Shown here piece by piece: positions 8,065 to 17,913 of a DNA stretch of 58,408 nucleotides. The translations under genes were made by a program, and so were the position numbers. Positions within the stretch are counted from its first letter, which is position 1; every line of letters begins with the position of its first letter. Source of the stretch: an uncultured Pseudomonadota bacterium (GTDB lineage Bacteria > Pseudomonadota > Gammaproteobacteria > Burkholderiales > SG8-41); contig CAMPGR010000007.1 of assembly GCA_946885605.1 (NCBI GenBank), forward strand, positions 1 through 58,408, written 5' to 3'. The notes under the pieces were generated by a model. It had not been told where the DNA came from. It saw only the letters and a list, made by a program, of their open reading frames with translations, and searched no databases.

Positions 8065-9329
8065 ATACCCGTCCCATGCGCGAGGACGTCCGCGACGCCG
8101 CGAGTCGCGTCGACGAAGCCCGCTTGTGGCAGCGCCATATGGAGATGGCTCAAATCGGCTCCATTCCCGGCAGCGGGGTCAACCGGGCGGCGTTCTCGCC
8201 CGAAGATATCGCAGCTCGCAAGAAGCTGATCGCATGGGCGCGCGCACGCAACTTCGCGATCGCCATCGACGCGATCGGGAATCTCTTCATCCGTCGGGCG
8301 GGGACCGACCCGGACGCGCCACCCGTCATGACCGGGAGCCACATGGACAGCCAGCCGCGCGGCGGTCGTTTCGATGGCATCTACGGTGTGCTCGCCGGAC
8401 TCGAAGCGCTCGAAGCGATGGACGCTGCGCGCGTCACGACAAGGTGCCCAGTGGAACTCGTGGCGTGGAGCAACGAAGAGGGCGGCCGCTTCCCTCCGTG
8501 CACGATGGGTTCCGCGGTGTACACCCGCGCGCGATCGGTGGCCGAGTTCCTGGACGTCAAGGACAACGAAGGCGTCGCGCTGCGCGATGCGCTGCAGGAA
8601 ACGCTCGCCGCGACGCCGGGACTGGCGGAGCGCGTGTTCAATGCGCCCGCTGCCGCGTATATCGAAGCGCATATCGAGCAGGGCCCGCTTCTCGAGCAGG
8701 ACGGGAAGACCATAGGCGTCGTCACCGGGATCCAGGGCTTGAGGTGGTTCAACGTCGAAATCTTTGGCGAAACCGCTCATGCGGGAACGACCCCGCTCGT
8801 GGGGCGGAGGGATGCGCTGCGCGAAGCGATGGCCGCCATCGCGGCGCTGCAGGAACTCACACGCGACTCAACGGACACCGTGCGCTTCACCATAGGGCGG
8901 ATGCTCGTCACGCCGAACTCGCCCAACTCGGTGCCGAGCCATGTGCTCTTCTCAGTGGACGTACGCCATCCCGATCCGGCAACGATCTCGCGGCTCGGTG
9001 CGGCCGTAGAGCCCGCCGTCCGGGGCGCGCTCGCGCGCTGCTCGGCGAGGGTCACCCCGACACTGCACGACGATCCGTGCATGTTCGACCCCGAAGTGGT
9101 GGACTGCGTCGAAGCCGCAGCCGATGCCCTGGGCTTTCCCCACCGGCACATGCCCTCGGGGGCGAGCCACGATGCGATGTACATGGCGCGCGTCTGCCCG
9201 ACCGGCATGATCTTCGTCCCTTGCGAGAAGGGCGTGAGCCACAACGAAGCGGAAAACGCGAAGCCCGGCGACCTCGCGGCGGGCGCACGCGTTCTCACTG
9301 CCGCGCTGCTAGCACTCGCCAACCGGTAG
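8061..9329 (+). CDS. Zn-dependent hydantoinase/carbamoylase family amidase (M20)
   Basis: A 422-aa member of the M20/M28 amidase group that includes allantoate amidohydrolase, beta-ureidopropionase and N-carbamoyl-L-amino acid hydrolase. Visible motifs: GSHMDSQPRGG (metal ligands His94, Asp96), GRFDG (Asp105), WSNEEGGRF (catalytic Glu139/Glu140), a dimerisation or lid domain from about 210, and a C-terminal SGASHDAMYMAR segment with metal His. The start is a GTG at 8061 that overlaps the receptor stop codon, preceded by TGAGGA. An ATG at 8076 is the alternative. It would release ammonia and CO2 or an amine from an acyclic ureido substrate in the cytoplasm. The exact substrate is not resolvable from sequence. 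Confidence 0.92.
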   Translation: MNTRPMREDVRDAASRVDEARLWQRHMEMAQIGSIPGSGVNRAAFSPEDIAARKKLIAWARARNFAIAIDAIGNLFIRRAGTDPDAPPVMTGSHMDSQPRGGRFDGIYGVLAGLEALEAMDAARVTTRCPVELVAWSNEEGGRFPPCTMGSAVYTRARSVAEFLDVKDNEGVALRDALQETLAATPGLAERVFNAPAAAYIEAHIEQGPLLEQDGKTIGVVTGIQGLRWFNVEIFGETAHAGTTPLVGRRDALREAMAAIAALQELTRDSTDTVRFTIGRMLVTPNSPNSVPSHVLFSVDVRHPDPATISRLGAAVEPAVRGALARCSARVTPTLHDDPCMFDPEVVDCVEAAADALGFPHRHMPSGASHDAMYMARVCPTGMIFVPCEKGVSHNEAENAKPGDLAAGARVLTAALLALANR

Positions 9330-9388
9330 TCACGCATCGCTCGCCACAGTTCCGGCGCACGCCGTACACCGAATCGCGACTTCAGCCG

Positions 9389-9416
9389 TTATGGCGGCAG
9401 CGGCCCCCTGTATAAT
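9389..9416 (+). promoter_or_regulatory. Probable sigma-70 promoter for the MFS/spermidine-synthase gene
   Basis: A perfect TATAAT lies at 9411-9416, 37 bases before the start codon at 9453. The matching -35 is weak: TTATGG at 9389-9394 with a 16-base spacer. Confidence 0.45.
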
Positions 9417-9452
9417 GCCTCCTCCCCTAGTGAACCGCACACTTTCACAGCC

Positions 9453-11471
9453 ATGACGCTCTACGCGCTGACCATCTTCACGAGCGCGTTTCTGCTGTTC
9501 CTGGTCCAACCCATCATCGCGAAGCAGATCCTGCCGTGGTTCGGCGGCTCGGCCGCCGTGTGGGCGACCTGCCTCGTGTTTTTCCAGTTCCTGCTGCTCT
9601 TCGGTTACGCGTATACCGACTGGACGACGCGCAAGCTCAAGGCGCGCACACAGGTGACGCTGCACGTCACCCTGCTTGCGCTCAGCATTGCCTCCCTGCC
9701 CATCATTCCCGATGCGGCATGGAAGCCCCAGGGCGACGACGACCCGACGTGGCGCATCCTCGGGCTGCTGACTGCCACCATCGGGCTACCCTATTTCCTG
9801 CTCTCGACCACGGGTCCGCTCGTGCAGGCGTGGTTTGCGCGGACGTTCACGGCCAGCACGGTGTACCGCCTGTTCGCGCTTTCGAACTTCGGTTCGCTCC
9901 TCGCGCTCATCGCGTATCCGTTCGCCGTCGAGCCGTGGATCACGGGACCGCAACAGTCGTATGGCTGGACAGTGGGCTATGCCGCGTTCGTGCTGCTCTG
10001 CTCGGCCTCCGCGATATACAGCATCCGCCGCGCGCAAGCTTTTCCGGCGAGCACCGCGGCGGAGGCAATTCCGTCCGAAGCGCCTGCGCCCCGCGTGCGG
10101 GACTACGCGATGTGGCTCCTTCTTTCCGCGATGGGCTCGTTCATGCTGCTCGGCGTAACGAACCACATCACGCACGACGTCGCTGCGGTCCCGTTTCTCT
10201 GGATACTTCCCCTCACGCTGTATCTCGTAACGTTCATCCTGTGCTTCGAGGGGCGAGGCTGGTACCAGCGTCGCATTTTCTTCGTGCCGCTGCTCGCCGT
10301 CGTGGTTGCAATGGCATGGGGCCTCCACACGGACGGCGGGGTGATGGACATCAAAGGGGCTGTCCCGCTTTACGCCGCCGGCCTCTTCATCTGCTGCATG
10401 TTCTTCCACGGCGAGCTGGCGGCGATGAAGCCCGCGCCCCGCTACCTCACCACTTTCTATCTCATGATCTCGCTGGGCGGCGCGCTCGGCAGTATCGTGA
10501 TCGGGTTCGTCGCGCCGCGATTGTTCAATTCGCACTACGAATTCGGTATCGGGCTCGTCGTCACGCTCACGCTCGCTGCCTGTCTCATGTGGCGCTTGCC
10601 GCGGCTCATTCCGCTCGCTGCGCTGGGCGCCGCCTGTTTTGCCGCATTCCACGTCTATCAATACGTCGATCTCCTTTCCCGGGACACGCGCGTGATGGTG
10701 CGCAATTTCTACGGGACGCTGCGGGTCAAGGATGGCATTGGTGACGACGGCGAGCAGCCGGTGAGACGACTCATGCACGGCGTCATCATGCATGGCGAGC
10801 AGTATCTCGCGCCGGGGAAGCAGGCGCGGCCCACCACCTATTACGGTCCCGACGCCGGTGTTGCGCGCATCATCCGGGCGCGCATGGCCGAGCCGGTGCG
10901 CATCGGCGTGGTGGGACTGGGCGCCGGCACGCTCGCGGTGTACGGCCGCCCGGGCGACTTCTACCGGTTCTACGAGATCAATCCTCAGGTGGTGCAGATC
11001 GCGCGGAGCGAGTTCAGCTTCCTGGGCGCGAGCGGCGCGGAAATCGAGACGGTGCTCGGCGACGCGCGGCTCAACATGGAGCGCGAGCCGCGTCAGAATT
11101 ACGATATCCTCGTGATCGACGCCTTCTCGAGCGATTCGATACCGGTGCACCTCATTACCCGTGAGGCGATGGGCGTGTATTTGAAGCACATGAAGCCCGA
11201 TGGGGTCATCGCCTTCCACGTTACGAACCGCTTTCTCAAACTCGCCCCGGTCGTGAAGCGCATCGCCGACGCCTATGATCTGCATACCGCGCTTGTAGCT
11301 GACGAGGCGGAGGACACCCAGTTCTCCAAGACGGACTGGGTGCTCGTCAGCCGCAACCGCGCGCTGCTCGAACGCGACGATATCGCGCGCGCGGCGGAGG
11401 CGATTTCCGATATCCCGGGGCTCCGCGTCTGGACCGACGACTACAATAATCTTTTCCGGATACTGAAGTGA
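9453..11471 (+). CDS. Fused MFS / spermidine synthase-like protein
   Basis: A 672-aa two-part protein. The N-terminal 400 residues form about ten membrane helices with MFS-like character (start LTIFTSAFLLFLVQPIIAKQILPWFGG, typical of this family). The C-terminal 240 residues form a Rossmann fold like spermidine synthase, with VVGLGAGTLAVYG as the nucleotide or SAM loop, FYEINPQV as the acidic strand-2 motif and DILVIDAFSSDSIPVHL as the strand-4 region. Whether it makes polyamines is unknown; members of this fused family are poorly characterised, and the catalytic portion faces the cytoplasm by prediction. The next gene starts inside its stop codon, so the protease gene downstream is probably co-transcribed. 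Confidence 0.92.
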   Translation: MTLYALTIFTSAFLLFLVQPIIAKQILPWFGGSAAVWATCLVFFQFLLLFGYAYTDWTTRKLKARTQVTLHVTLLALSIASLPIIPDAAWKPQGDDDPTWRILGLLTATIGLPYFLLSTTGPLVQAWFARTFTASTVYRLFALSNFGSLLALIAYPFAVEPWITGPQQSYGWTVGYAAFVLLCSASAIYSIRRAQAFPASTAAEAIPSEAPAPRVRDYAMWLLLSAMGSFMLLGVTNHITHDVAAVPFLWILPLTLYLVTFILCFEGRGWYQRRIFFVPLLAVVVAMAWGLHTDGGVMDIKGAVPLYAAGLFICCMFFHGELAAMKPAPRYLTTFYLMISLGGALGSIVIGFVAPRLFNSHYEFGIGLVVTLTLAACLMWRLPRLIPLAALGAACFAAFHVYQYVDLLSRDTRVMVRNFYGTLRVKDGIGDDGEQPVRRLMHGVIMHGEQYLAPGKQARPTTYYGPDAGVARIIRARMAEPVRIGVVGLGAGTLAVYGRPGDFYRFYEINPQVVQIARSEFSFLGASGAEIETVLGDARLNMEREPRQNYDILVIDAFSSDSIPVHLITREAMGVYLKHMKPDGVIAFHVTNRFLKLAPVVKRIADAYDLHTALVADEAEDTQFSKTDWVLVSRNRALLERDDIARAAEAISDIPGLRVWTDDYNNLFRILK

Positions 11472-12844
11472 CCGCTAATGCCCTGAAGCCTATGCGCGGT
11501 GCGCTTTTTTTATGCGCCGTGCTCATGAGCATGTTCGTGTCGCCCGCATCGGCGCAGCCGACGGCGGGAAGCCGCACGCTCCCGACGCTCGCACCGCTCG
11601 TCAACGAAGTGACACCGGCGGTCGTCAATATCTCGGTGGTGACGCGCTCGCCGCTCGAGGATAATCCGCTCTTTCGCGACCCCTTCTTCCGGCGCTTTTT
11701 CAATCTGCCCGACCGGCCGCAGCGCCAGGAGCAGGCGGCCGGCTCCGGCGTCATCGTCGATGCTGCGCGCGGCTACGTGCTCACCAACCACCACGTCATC
11801 AGCGAAGCGGAGCAGGTGACCGTCACGCTGAAGGACCGGCGCCAGTTCCAGGCGCGTCTCGTCGGGACAGACCCCGGCACGGACATCGCAGTGTTGCAAA
11901 TCCAGGCGCGTGACCTCGCAGCGCTCAAGTTGGGCGATTCCGATCAACTGAACGTCGGCGATTACGTGATCGCGATCGGCAACCCGTTCGGTCTGGGCCA
12001 GACCGTCACGTCGGGGATCGTGAGCGCGCTGGGGCGGACCGGCTTGAGCGTCGAGGGTTATGAGGATTTCATCCAGACCGATGCATCGATCAATCCCGGT
12101 AACTCGGGGGGCGCGCTGGTCAACTTGCGGGGTGAACTGATCGGCATCAACACAGCCATCGTGGCGCCTTCGGGAGGCAACGTCGGCATCGGCTTCGCCG
12201 TCCCTTCCAACATGGCAAGCTCGGTCATGAACCAGATCGTGCGCTACGGCGAAGTGCGCCGCGGAAGGCTCGGCGTGGAAATGGTCGATGTGACGCCCGC
12301 GATCGCCAAGAAGCTCGGCCTCAACATACTCGAGGGGGCGATCGTCGCCGGCGTGCAGTCCGGCTCGCCTGCCGAAAAGGCCGGGCTGCGCGAACGCGAT
12401 GTGATCGTCGGCATGAACGGCCGGCCGATACGCAGCGCGGCGGAGCTGCGGGCGCGGCTGGGGCTGACCCCGGTCGGAGAGGAAGTGGAGCTTCGGGTGC
12501 GGCGCGGCGGGGAAGCGCGCACCGTGCACGCGCGCGTTGAAGCGCCGCAGAAGCTCACCGAGAGCGAGGGCCAGGCGGTGCCGCAGTTGCCCGGGGTGAG
12601 AGTGGTCGAAATCGAGCGCGGCAGCCCGCTCTATCAACGCGTTCAGGGCCTGGTCGTTGCGCGTGTCGACAAGGACAGCCGCGCTTGGCAGGCCGGGTTG
12701 CGGCCGGGCGACATCATCTATGGCGCCAATCGGCGGCGCGTCCGCACGCTCGCCGAATTCCAGAAGGCGCTCCGCGGAGCCGAGCGTGGATACGCGCTCA
12801 ACCTGCTGCGCGGCGATACGGAACTTACGATCGTCTTGCGGTAG
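11468..12844 (+). CDS. degQ: Do/DegQ-type periplasmic serine endoprotease
   Basis: A 458-aa HtrA-family protease for envelope protein quality control. An N-terminal signal peptide (AVLMSMFVSPASAQ) precedes a chymotrypsin-like domain with the complete triad: His109 in TNHHV, Asp139 in GTDIAVLQI and Ser213 in NPGNSGG. Two PDZ domains follow (about 270-360 and 370-455), as in DegP/DegQ. The GTG start at 11468 overlaps the upstream stop codon; an ATG at 11492 would give a shorter, equally plausible signal peptide. It is convergent with the EPS operon that ends at 12896. No sigma-E-type promoter was identified, and expression may come from the upstream gene. Confidence 0.93.
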   Translation: MTANALKPMRGALFLCAVLMSMFVSPASAQPTAGSRTLPTLAPLVNEVTPAVVNISVVTRSPLEDNPLFRDPFFRRFFNLPDRPQRQEQAAGSGVIVDAARGYVLTNHHVISEAEQVTVTLKDRRQFQARLVGTDPGTDIAVLQIQARDLAALKLGDSDQLNVGDYVIAIGNPFGLGQTVTSGIVSALGRTGLSVEGYEDFIQTDASINPGNSGGALVNLRGELIGINTAIVAPSGGNVGIGFAVPSNMASSVMNQIVRYGEVRRGRLGVEMVDVTPAIAKKLGLNILEGAIVAGVQSGSPAEKAGLRERDVIVGMNGRPIRSAAELRARLGLTPVGEEVELRVRRGGEARTVHARVEAPQKLTESEGQAVPQLPGVRVVEIERGSPLYQRVQGLVVARVDKDSRAWQAGLRPGDIIYGANRRRVRTLAEFQKALRGAERGYALNLLRGDTELTIVLR

Positions 12845-12895
12845 CACTCGGGTGGGCCCCGCGCCCGCCGGCCCGACACCGGGAAACGTGTCGTT

Positions 12896-13633
12896 CTATG
12901 CCGCCGGCTTCGGGTGCCGATCGCCGAGCAGCATCCCGGCAACACCATAATAGGAGCGCCGCATCGTGGTGCCGGTGGCGGCCAAGCGGTCGAAGGCGGC
13001 TCGTGCCATGTTCTCGACGTGCTCACGCGACACCTCGCCTGCGAAAGCGGCCATTAGCGACTGCGTCACTGCCGTGTAACCGGCCCGGCGGCACATCAAT
13101 CGCGAGGGCCGCAGCATCTCGTAGCGTGCCCAACCGATGAGGATCCCCAGGCTCGCCTCCGGCGCGGAGCACGTCATTGCCGCCGGCGACCGCTGCGGAA
13201 TGCCGAAATCCAGGAACGTGAGGATCCCCGTCGGCTCGTCATAGAGCAGGTTCTGAAACGACAGGTCGTAGTATGGCTCCGCGAACTCCTCCACGTAGAG
13301 CCGCAGGCCTTTATGGATCTTCGCCGCGATATCGGCGGCGCGGCTGTCGCGTTCTCCGATGCGCAGCAGGTAGGTCGAGAGCGGCTCGCCGCGACAGTAC
13401 TCCATTACGACGCGCGGAGGAGCGCCGAGGTCGCACGCGAGCATTCTCGGGCACGCGAGGTGCTCGAAGCCCGAGAGCACGTGGAAGAAGCGGGAGCCAC
13501 AATTGAATTCCCTTTTTGCCATCGCAGCCGCGACGTCATGCCGCAGATCGAAGTACGTCTTGGTGACCCTGCGGCTCGCCTCGTCGATCTCCACGGGGCC
13601 ATCATGCCCCTGAACGACTCTGCGCGCGCTCAC
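12896..13633 (-). CDS. Kinase-fold protein, lipopolysaccharide/Kdo kinase-like
   Basis: A 245-aa protein with a minimal eukaryote-like kinase fold. Lys25 in VTKTY could be the nucleotide-binding lysine, MEYCRGEPL matches the hinge, YYDLSFQN (121-128) is an HRD-type catalytic loop with Asp123, and LDFG (141-144) is the metal-binding DFG. It is the last gene of the 27.4-12.9 kb EPS operon and begins with a GTG that overlaps the polymerase stop codon (GTGA). Similar proteins phosphorylate sugars of lipopolysaccharide inner cores or act as small-molecule kinases. Here a role in phosphorylating an EPS or lipid-linked sugar is inferred from context only. Confidence 0.7.
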   Translation of the reverse strand: MSARRVVQGHDGPVEIDEASRRVTKTYFDLRHDVAAAMAKREFNCGSRFFHVLSGFEHLACPRMLACDLGAPPRVVMEYCRGEPLSTYLLRIGERDSRAADIAAKIHKGLRLYVEEFAEPYYDLSFQNLLYDEPTGILTFLDFGIPQRSPAAMTCSAPEASLGILIGWARYEMLRPSRLMCRRAGYTAVTQSLMAAFAGEVSREHVENMARAAFDRLAATGTTMRRSYYGVAGMLLGDRHPKPAA

Positions 13634-14901
13634 GATGCCGCGGAATGACGCCCGCCTCTCCCCATCCGCATGCCGAGTCCCAGCAGCAGCCCGAGATTCG
13701 TCCACAGCAGGTAGGCCATTGGAGGCTGCAGCAGGATGGGGTTGAAGGCATAAGTGAAGACGCCGGCGAAGGACATCAGCGCGAGCGTGTGCGCATACTG
13801 CGCCATGGCCTCGTCCACGCGCTCCGGATGCAGCACGCTTCTGTAGCCTACGCGAAAGACGGCGGCGAGCCCCGCTATCCACAGCAGCGCTGCAACGAAG
13901 CCGCCGTTTGCGAGGATGTCGAGTATGTCGCTGTGCGTGGGGAGGCGGTTAGCGGCAATGCCGATCGCAAAGGGCGTGAACTTCTCCACCGCCTCGGCCG
14001 TGAAGAACGTTCCCCACAGCGGTGACTCGACAAAGCGCTCCCAGGCGAGTGCATAAGTATGAAGGCGGTATTCAGGGTTGCCCGTGGGCAGCTCGACCTC
14101 GCTGTGGAGGGCAACGTAGTGCGCGGCGGCGGCCGCAGCAAATGCGGCCAGAAAGAACCCGTACGCGGCAGCGAAGCGATACAAGCCGGGCCGCGAACGC
14201 ATGCGGGGCAGCGCAACAAAAAGCGCGAGATAGGCCACCGTCAGTACGCCGATGATGTACGAGGTGTACTTGTGCGAGAACCACGCCATCGAAAGGAAGT
14301 ACGCGAAAGCGACCCACCCCGTAAGCCCCCGCCGCGTACGCGCGACGAAGAGCGCCGCGATCGGTATGACGAGAAAGATCTCCTCGTGATAGACCTGCCG
14401 CACCCCGTAGTGGTAGATGAGCGAGAGGCCCATCACGGTTGCGCCGGCGACGAGCAGCCTGAAGTACGCGCGGACCATCCCTTCCACATCTTTGGATTGC
14501 AGCACCATCGCCGCAGCGCCGAACGTCGCCAGCATGTAGAGCCCGAAGTTCAGGAAGGTGCTCCGAATATCGAGGAAAAAGCGTGCGTAAAGGCTGCTGC
14601 CCACGATCATGAGCGCAAGCACAAAGAGCGGCCACGCCGCGCGCAACGCACGGTACAAGTGGGGTGTGCGCTCGAAGGCCGAGCGCAGCGCCCGCCCGAT
14701 GAGCGTCGCCGCTATCGCGGGCGCGGCGATCATGAGCGCGAGGTGCTTCACGACGGGGTGCGCATCGAGGCGCCATTCGAAAGGATCCACGGCCACGATC
14801 ATCGCCACCGCGGCGGCGAAAAGATAGAGGTGCTCGCACCACAGGAGTCCCTGCGAAGACGTGGCGCGGCCCATTGCAGCGCTCGAGGCGAATACCGTCA
14901 T
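13630..14901 (-). CDS. O-antigen ligase/polymerase (Wzy-like) membrane protein
   Basis: A 423-aa inner-membrane protein with about ten to twelve hydrophobic helices and a large periplasmic loop after residue 270 containing YALAWERFVESPLWG and NRLPTHSDILDILANGG. The second of these is the H-S-x-x-L-x-x-L-x-x-G pattern typical of the Wzy/WaaL C-terminal domain. It should polymerise flipped, undecaprenyl-linked repeat units on the periplasmic side. It lies next to the fusion-protein gene (52-base gap) in the same operon, which also has a flippase and chain-length protein, so a Wzx/Wzy-type pathway is complete here. Confidence 0.85.
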   Translation of the reverse strand: MTVFASSAAMGRATSSQGLLWCEHLYLFAAAVAMIVAVDPFEWRLDAHPVVKHLALMIAAPAIAATLIGRALRSAFERTPHLYRALRAAWPLFVLALMIVGSSLYARFFLDIRSTFLNFGLYMLATFGAAAMVLQSKDVEGMVRAYFRLLVAGATVMGLSLIYHYGVRQVYHEEIFLVIPIAALFVARTRRGLTGWVAFAYFLSMAWFSHKYTSYIIGVLTVAYLALFVALPRMRSRPGLYRFAAAYGFFLAAFAAAAAAHYVALHSEVELPTGNPEYRLHTYALAWERFVESPLWGTFFTAEAVEKFTPFAIGIAANRLPTHSDILDILANGGFVAALLWIAGLAAVFRVGYRSVLHPERVDEAMAQYAHTLALMSFAGVFTYAFNPILLQPPMAYLLWTNLGLLLGLGMRMGRGGRHSAAS

Positions 14902-14953
14902 GCCACAATGTGAGGAGCGGATGCCCCGCCGTGCTTCGGCATGATTCGCACGG

Positions 14954-16777
14954 TTATGCGCTCAGCCGTTCGGCCACGGGATCTTCTTCGTTTGGCGCCA
15001 GCGTGACGTGCTGCGCGCCCGCGTCGCATCGCTGTCCGCTACTCGTGATTCGGTTGCCGCCCACCACGGTGCTGTACGGCGGCACATCGCGCGTCACGAC
15101 CGCGTTGGCCCCGACTATCGCGCCTCTGCCAACCCGAACGTTGCCGATGATCTTCGCCCCGGCGCCGATGTAGACGTCGTCTTCGATGACCGGCGCCGCG
15201 TTCTCGCCGCCGGGATTCTTGCCGCCGATCGTGACGAACTGCATCACCGTCACGCCCCTTCCAACCAGCGCCTGCGAATGAATCACGATGCCGTAGGGGT
15301 GCGGCATCAGCATCGGGGAGCGAATGCGGCAGTAGATGTCGCTGTTGAAGATGATCCGGATGAACTTGCTCAGCACCGGCACGCGCCGGCGGCAGAAGAA
15401 GAGCAGCACCCGGCTCCGTAGCGGGTTTTCGCCGATCTGCAACTGCGGATGGCGCGCTTCCAGCCGCCGGGCGAGAAACTCGAGGACGCCGGCGGTCGCG
15501 TCGGCCGCCACGTCCTCGAGGTTTTGTGTAGCGTCCACCACGAACCCCTCGCGGCGCGAGCGGATGAAGTCGAGATACGCAGCGCGCTGGCGCTCGCACT
15601 CCTCGGCGCTCACCTCGGGCTTTCGCGCCTGCAGCACCGCGCGTTCCGCGTCGAGGACGACCCATATGTCCGGCTGCGGGACGAGACGTGCCGCCCATCG
15701 GGCGAGCGCCAGGGAACCGCCATAGCGGTAGCGCTTCGGGTCAACCAGTAAATCGTGAAAGTAGCGGTCGAAGACGACGAGCGTCGAGCGGCATTTGAGG
15801 GGCCCGACCTGCAGCACGTAACCCGCGAGGTAGTCGAGGAGCAGCCAGCCGAGCTTAGCGGTGGAGGCAAGAAAGCCCCGCGGCGCGAGTGCATGCGGGC
15901 GCACGGTCGGGAGCGCCTGCGCCTTGCCGGCGCCGAGCACGCGCGGGCGCAGGTGCAGGCAGCGCGTGCGGCGGAACGCCGGCCCCAGGTTTGCCATCAG
16001 GCGTTCGATGGCGCTGCTCTTGCCGCTGCCGTCCGGTCCGAGGAACGCGACCATCAGCCCCGTCGGCTTCGATACACGCATGAGACGGCGCCGCCAATCG
16101 CGGACGATCCCTGCAGGCGAGCGCGGAACCGCGCGCCGCAGCGCGCGGCGCAAGCGGGGAAGCGCCGATCGCACGGCATGCCAGTCTCCCTTTGCCGCAG
16201 CATGCGCGATGAGATCGCCATCGCCCGGTGCGGGCCAGAAACGGCCCACCTGCTGCAGTGCGCCGGACGAATCTCGATGCCACTCGGCCGAGAGATAGTC
16301 GGCGTGCGTGTCGCTCAACTCGCCTTTGTCGATCTTCTTCAGCAGGTAATAAATGAACCTGATGTCCGCCGGCGGCACGAAGTATCCGGCGCTCGAGCCC
16401 GCCTCGTCCATGGCCGGCTCGCGCCGTGCCAGAATTTCGTCTGCGTCCAGCAGCCGCCGGCCGCCGCGGAAATAATCGCTGCAGAAATCGAGCGCGAGGA
16501 AGCGGAATTGGCCATTGTGCGCGTACCACGCGAGCACGAAGTAGATCGCCGTCTGCTCGTGCCGGAGCATCTGCACCAGCGCGAGGTCGTGCTTGCGGCA
16601 GAAGCGCGCGACCGTGCATGCAATGACGTCGAATGCTTCGGAGGCGACGACGATGTCGATGTCGCTCGCGATCTCCTCCGGATAGCCTCGGGTGTCGCCC
16701 ACCACGCAGTAAGGGAGCTTCTCGCCTTCGAGGAAGGCGAAAAGGGCTTCGAGCACGTCCCAGCGGTCGTCGATCAT
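14954..16777 (-). CDS. Three-domain fusion: nucleotidyltransferase-like, thymidylate-kinase-like P-loop, hexapeptide acyltransferase
   Basis: A 607-aa protein joining three folds. Residues 1-220 resemble a nucleotidyltransferase-fold domain with SDIDIVV carrying Asp39 and Asp41. Residues 240-445 form a P-loop kinase of thymidylate-kinase type, with Walker A GPDGSGKS (247-254) and a DRY motif at 337-339. Residues 450-580 form a left-handed beta-helix acyltransferase like serine acetyltransferase or colanic-acid acetyltransferases, with [14 protein letters not shown] and hexad repeats such as [18 protein letters not shown]. The start ATG overlaps the preceding stop (TGATG). A role in modifying the EPS repeat unit is likely: the C-terminal domain would add an acyl group. 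What the P-loop domain phosphorylates is unknown. Confidence 0.82.
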   Translation of the reverse strand: MIDDRWDVLEALFAFLEGEKLPYCVVGDTRGYPEEIASDIDIVVASEAFDVIACTVARFCRKHDLALVQMLRHEQTAIYFVLAWYAHNGQFRFLALDFCSDYFRGGRRLLDADEILARREPAMDEAGSSAGYFVPPADIRFIYYLLKKIDKGELSDTHADYLSAEWHRDSSGALQQVGRFWPAPGDGDLIAHAAAKGDWHAVRSALPRLRRALRRAVPRSPAGIVRDWRRRLMRVSKPTGLMVAFLGPDGSGKSSAIERLMANLGPAFRRTRCLHLRPRVLGAGKAQALPTVRPHALAPRGFLASTAKLGWLLLDYLAGYVLQVGPLKCRSTLVVFDRYFHDLLVDPKRYRYGGSLALARWAARLVPQPDIWVVLDAERAVLQARKPEVSAEECERQRAAYLDFIRSRREGFVVDATQNLEDVAADATAGVLEFLARRLEARHPQLQIGENPLRSRVLLFFCRRRVPVLSKFIRIIFNSDIYCRIRSPMLMPHPYGIVIHSQALVGRGVTVMQFVTIGGKNPGGENAAPVIEDDVYIGAGAKIIGNVRVGRGAIVGANAVVTRDVPPYSTVVGGNRITSSGQRCDAGAQHVTLAPNEEDPVAERLSA

Positions 16778-17913
16778 CACAGGGTCAGCTCCGCATATCG
16801 TTCGAGCGCGCCGGCGGCGATGCGCTTCCACTGCAACTGCTCCAGCGCGTAACAACGGCCCCTCAATCCCATCTCCCGCCATTCGCTCCGCCGTCGCAAC
16901 AATTCTTGCAATCCGCCTGCGATGCCGGATACCGTGGGCGCCACCGTCACTCCGCATCCGCTCGTGCGGATGTGCCGCGCTATGCCGGCGCGCTCCGACA
17001 CCAGGAGCACGCGGCCGGCGACCATCGCTTCGACTGCGGCAAGACCGAATCCCTCGAACCGGGACGGCAGGCAGAATACGTCGTGATTCCCGATGATTTC
17101 CGGCGAGGGCCGGCCATAATCTGCGTCCTCGAACGCGATGTGCCCGTTCAGCTCGGCGGCCGCCGCCTGCTTTTGGAGAAACCCGCGGTCGCCCCAGTCC
17201 GGGCCTTGCAGCGTCAGCCGGACCTCGGCGTTAGGGGCAAGTCGGGCGAACGCCTCGATGAGGAGATCGAGCCCTTTGTTGTACGCATCGATTCTGCCGA
17301 GAAACACGAGACGAGCCGGCTCGCCTGGATCGCGCCACCGCAGAGCCGATTCCGCCATGACGCCGTTCATCGCAACGCCGTTCGGTGTCTCGATCACCGG
17401 CGTCTCGATCCCGAGCCGCCGCAAATGCGCCGCGTGCTGCATGTCGAGCACGTGTATCGCGCGCGCCCGCTGCAGCAACCGGCGCTCCAGCAGGTACCAG
17501 TACGGCCACTTGAGGTGTGCATTCCTCCCGAACATCGCGCGATCGTAGGGATCATGCGGCGCGACGACATACGGTATTCCGTGGCGGCGCAGGCAACGCG
17601 CCATAGCGTAGGCAGCGGGATGAAAAATGCCATTCACGACACAGATCGTGCGCCTGCAAGCGGCCTGTTCCGCCACATGGCGCTGCAAATCCAGGGCGAG
17701 CGCGAGAGTCCGATACCGTCGGCCATTGGCGAAGCATCGGACCGTATATCCCGCCGTGCTCTCCATGACGCATGCCTGCGGGCCTTCGCACAGCACGGTG
17801 ACTCGCGCACCGTTCGCCGCGAGCCCGCGCGCGAACCCGTCCACTGCGATCGAGGTTCCCCCGGTCAAAGGTCCGTGCACGGGGAAGTGCTTGAGATAGA
17901 GCATCACGTGCAT
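16777..17913 (-). CDS. Glycosyltransferase family 4 (GT-B) protein
   Basis: A 378-aa GT-B glycosyltransferase acting at the cytoplasmic face on lipid-linked EPS intermediates. The N-terminal acceptor domain starts [18 protein letters not shown]. The C-terminal donor domain has [21 protein letters not shown], a K/R-G loop, and the E-x7-E donor-binding motif within [18 protein letters not shown]. The start at 17913 overlaps the pyruvyl-transferase gene by ten bases; an in-frame ATG at 17904 would give a TGATG overlap and is equally possible. Donor sugar and linkage cannot be predicted, though GDP-mannose and GDP-fucose are both made by this locus. Confidence 0.9.
   Translation of the reverse strand: MHVMLYLKHFPVHGPLTGGTSIAVDGFARGLAANGARVTVLCEGPQACVMESTAGYTVRCFANGRRYRTLALALDLQRHVAEQAACRRTICVVNGIFHPAAYAMARCLRRHGIPYVVAPHDPYDRAMFGRNAHLKWPYWYLLERRLLQRARAIHVLDMQHAAHLRRLGIETPVIETPNGVAMNGVMAESALRWRDPGEPARLVFLGRIDAYNKGLDLLIEAFARLAPNAEVRLTLQGPDWGDRGFLQKQAAAAELNGHIAFEDADYGRPSPEIIGNHDVFCLPSRFEGFGLAAVEAMVAGRVLLVSERAGIARHIRTSGCGVTVAPTVSGIAGGLQELLRRRSEWREMGLRGRCYALEQLQWKRIAAGALERYAELTL

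Noticed and set aside
11510..12847. Minus-strand 445-aa open frame opposite degQ
   Set aside because: Shadow of the protease gene; the plus strand has the full catalytic triad and PDZ domains.
13634..13882. N-terminal extension of the kinase-like gene
   Set aside because: It lies in a shifted frame inside the polymerase gene; the GTGA overlap at 13630-13633 gives a better start.
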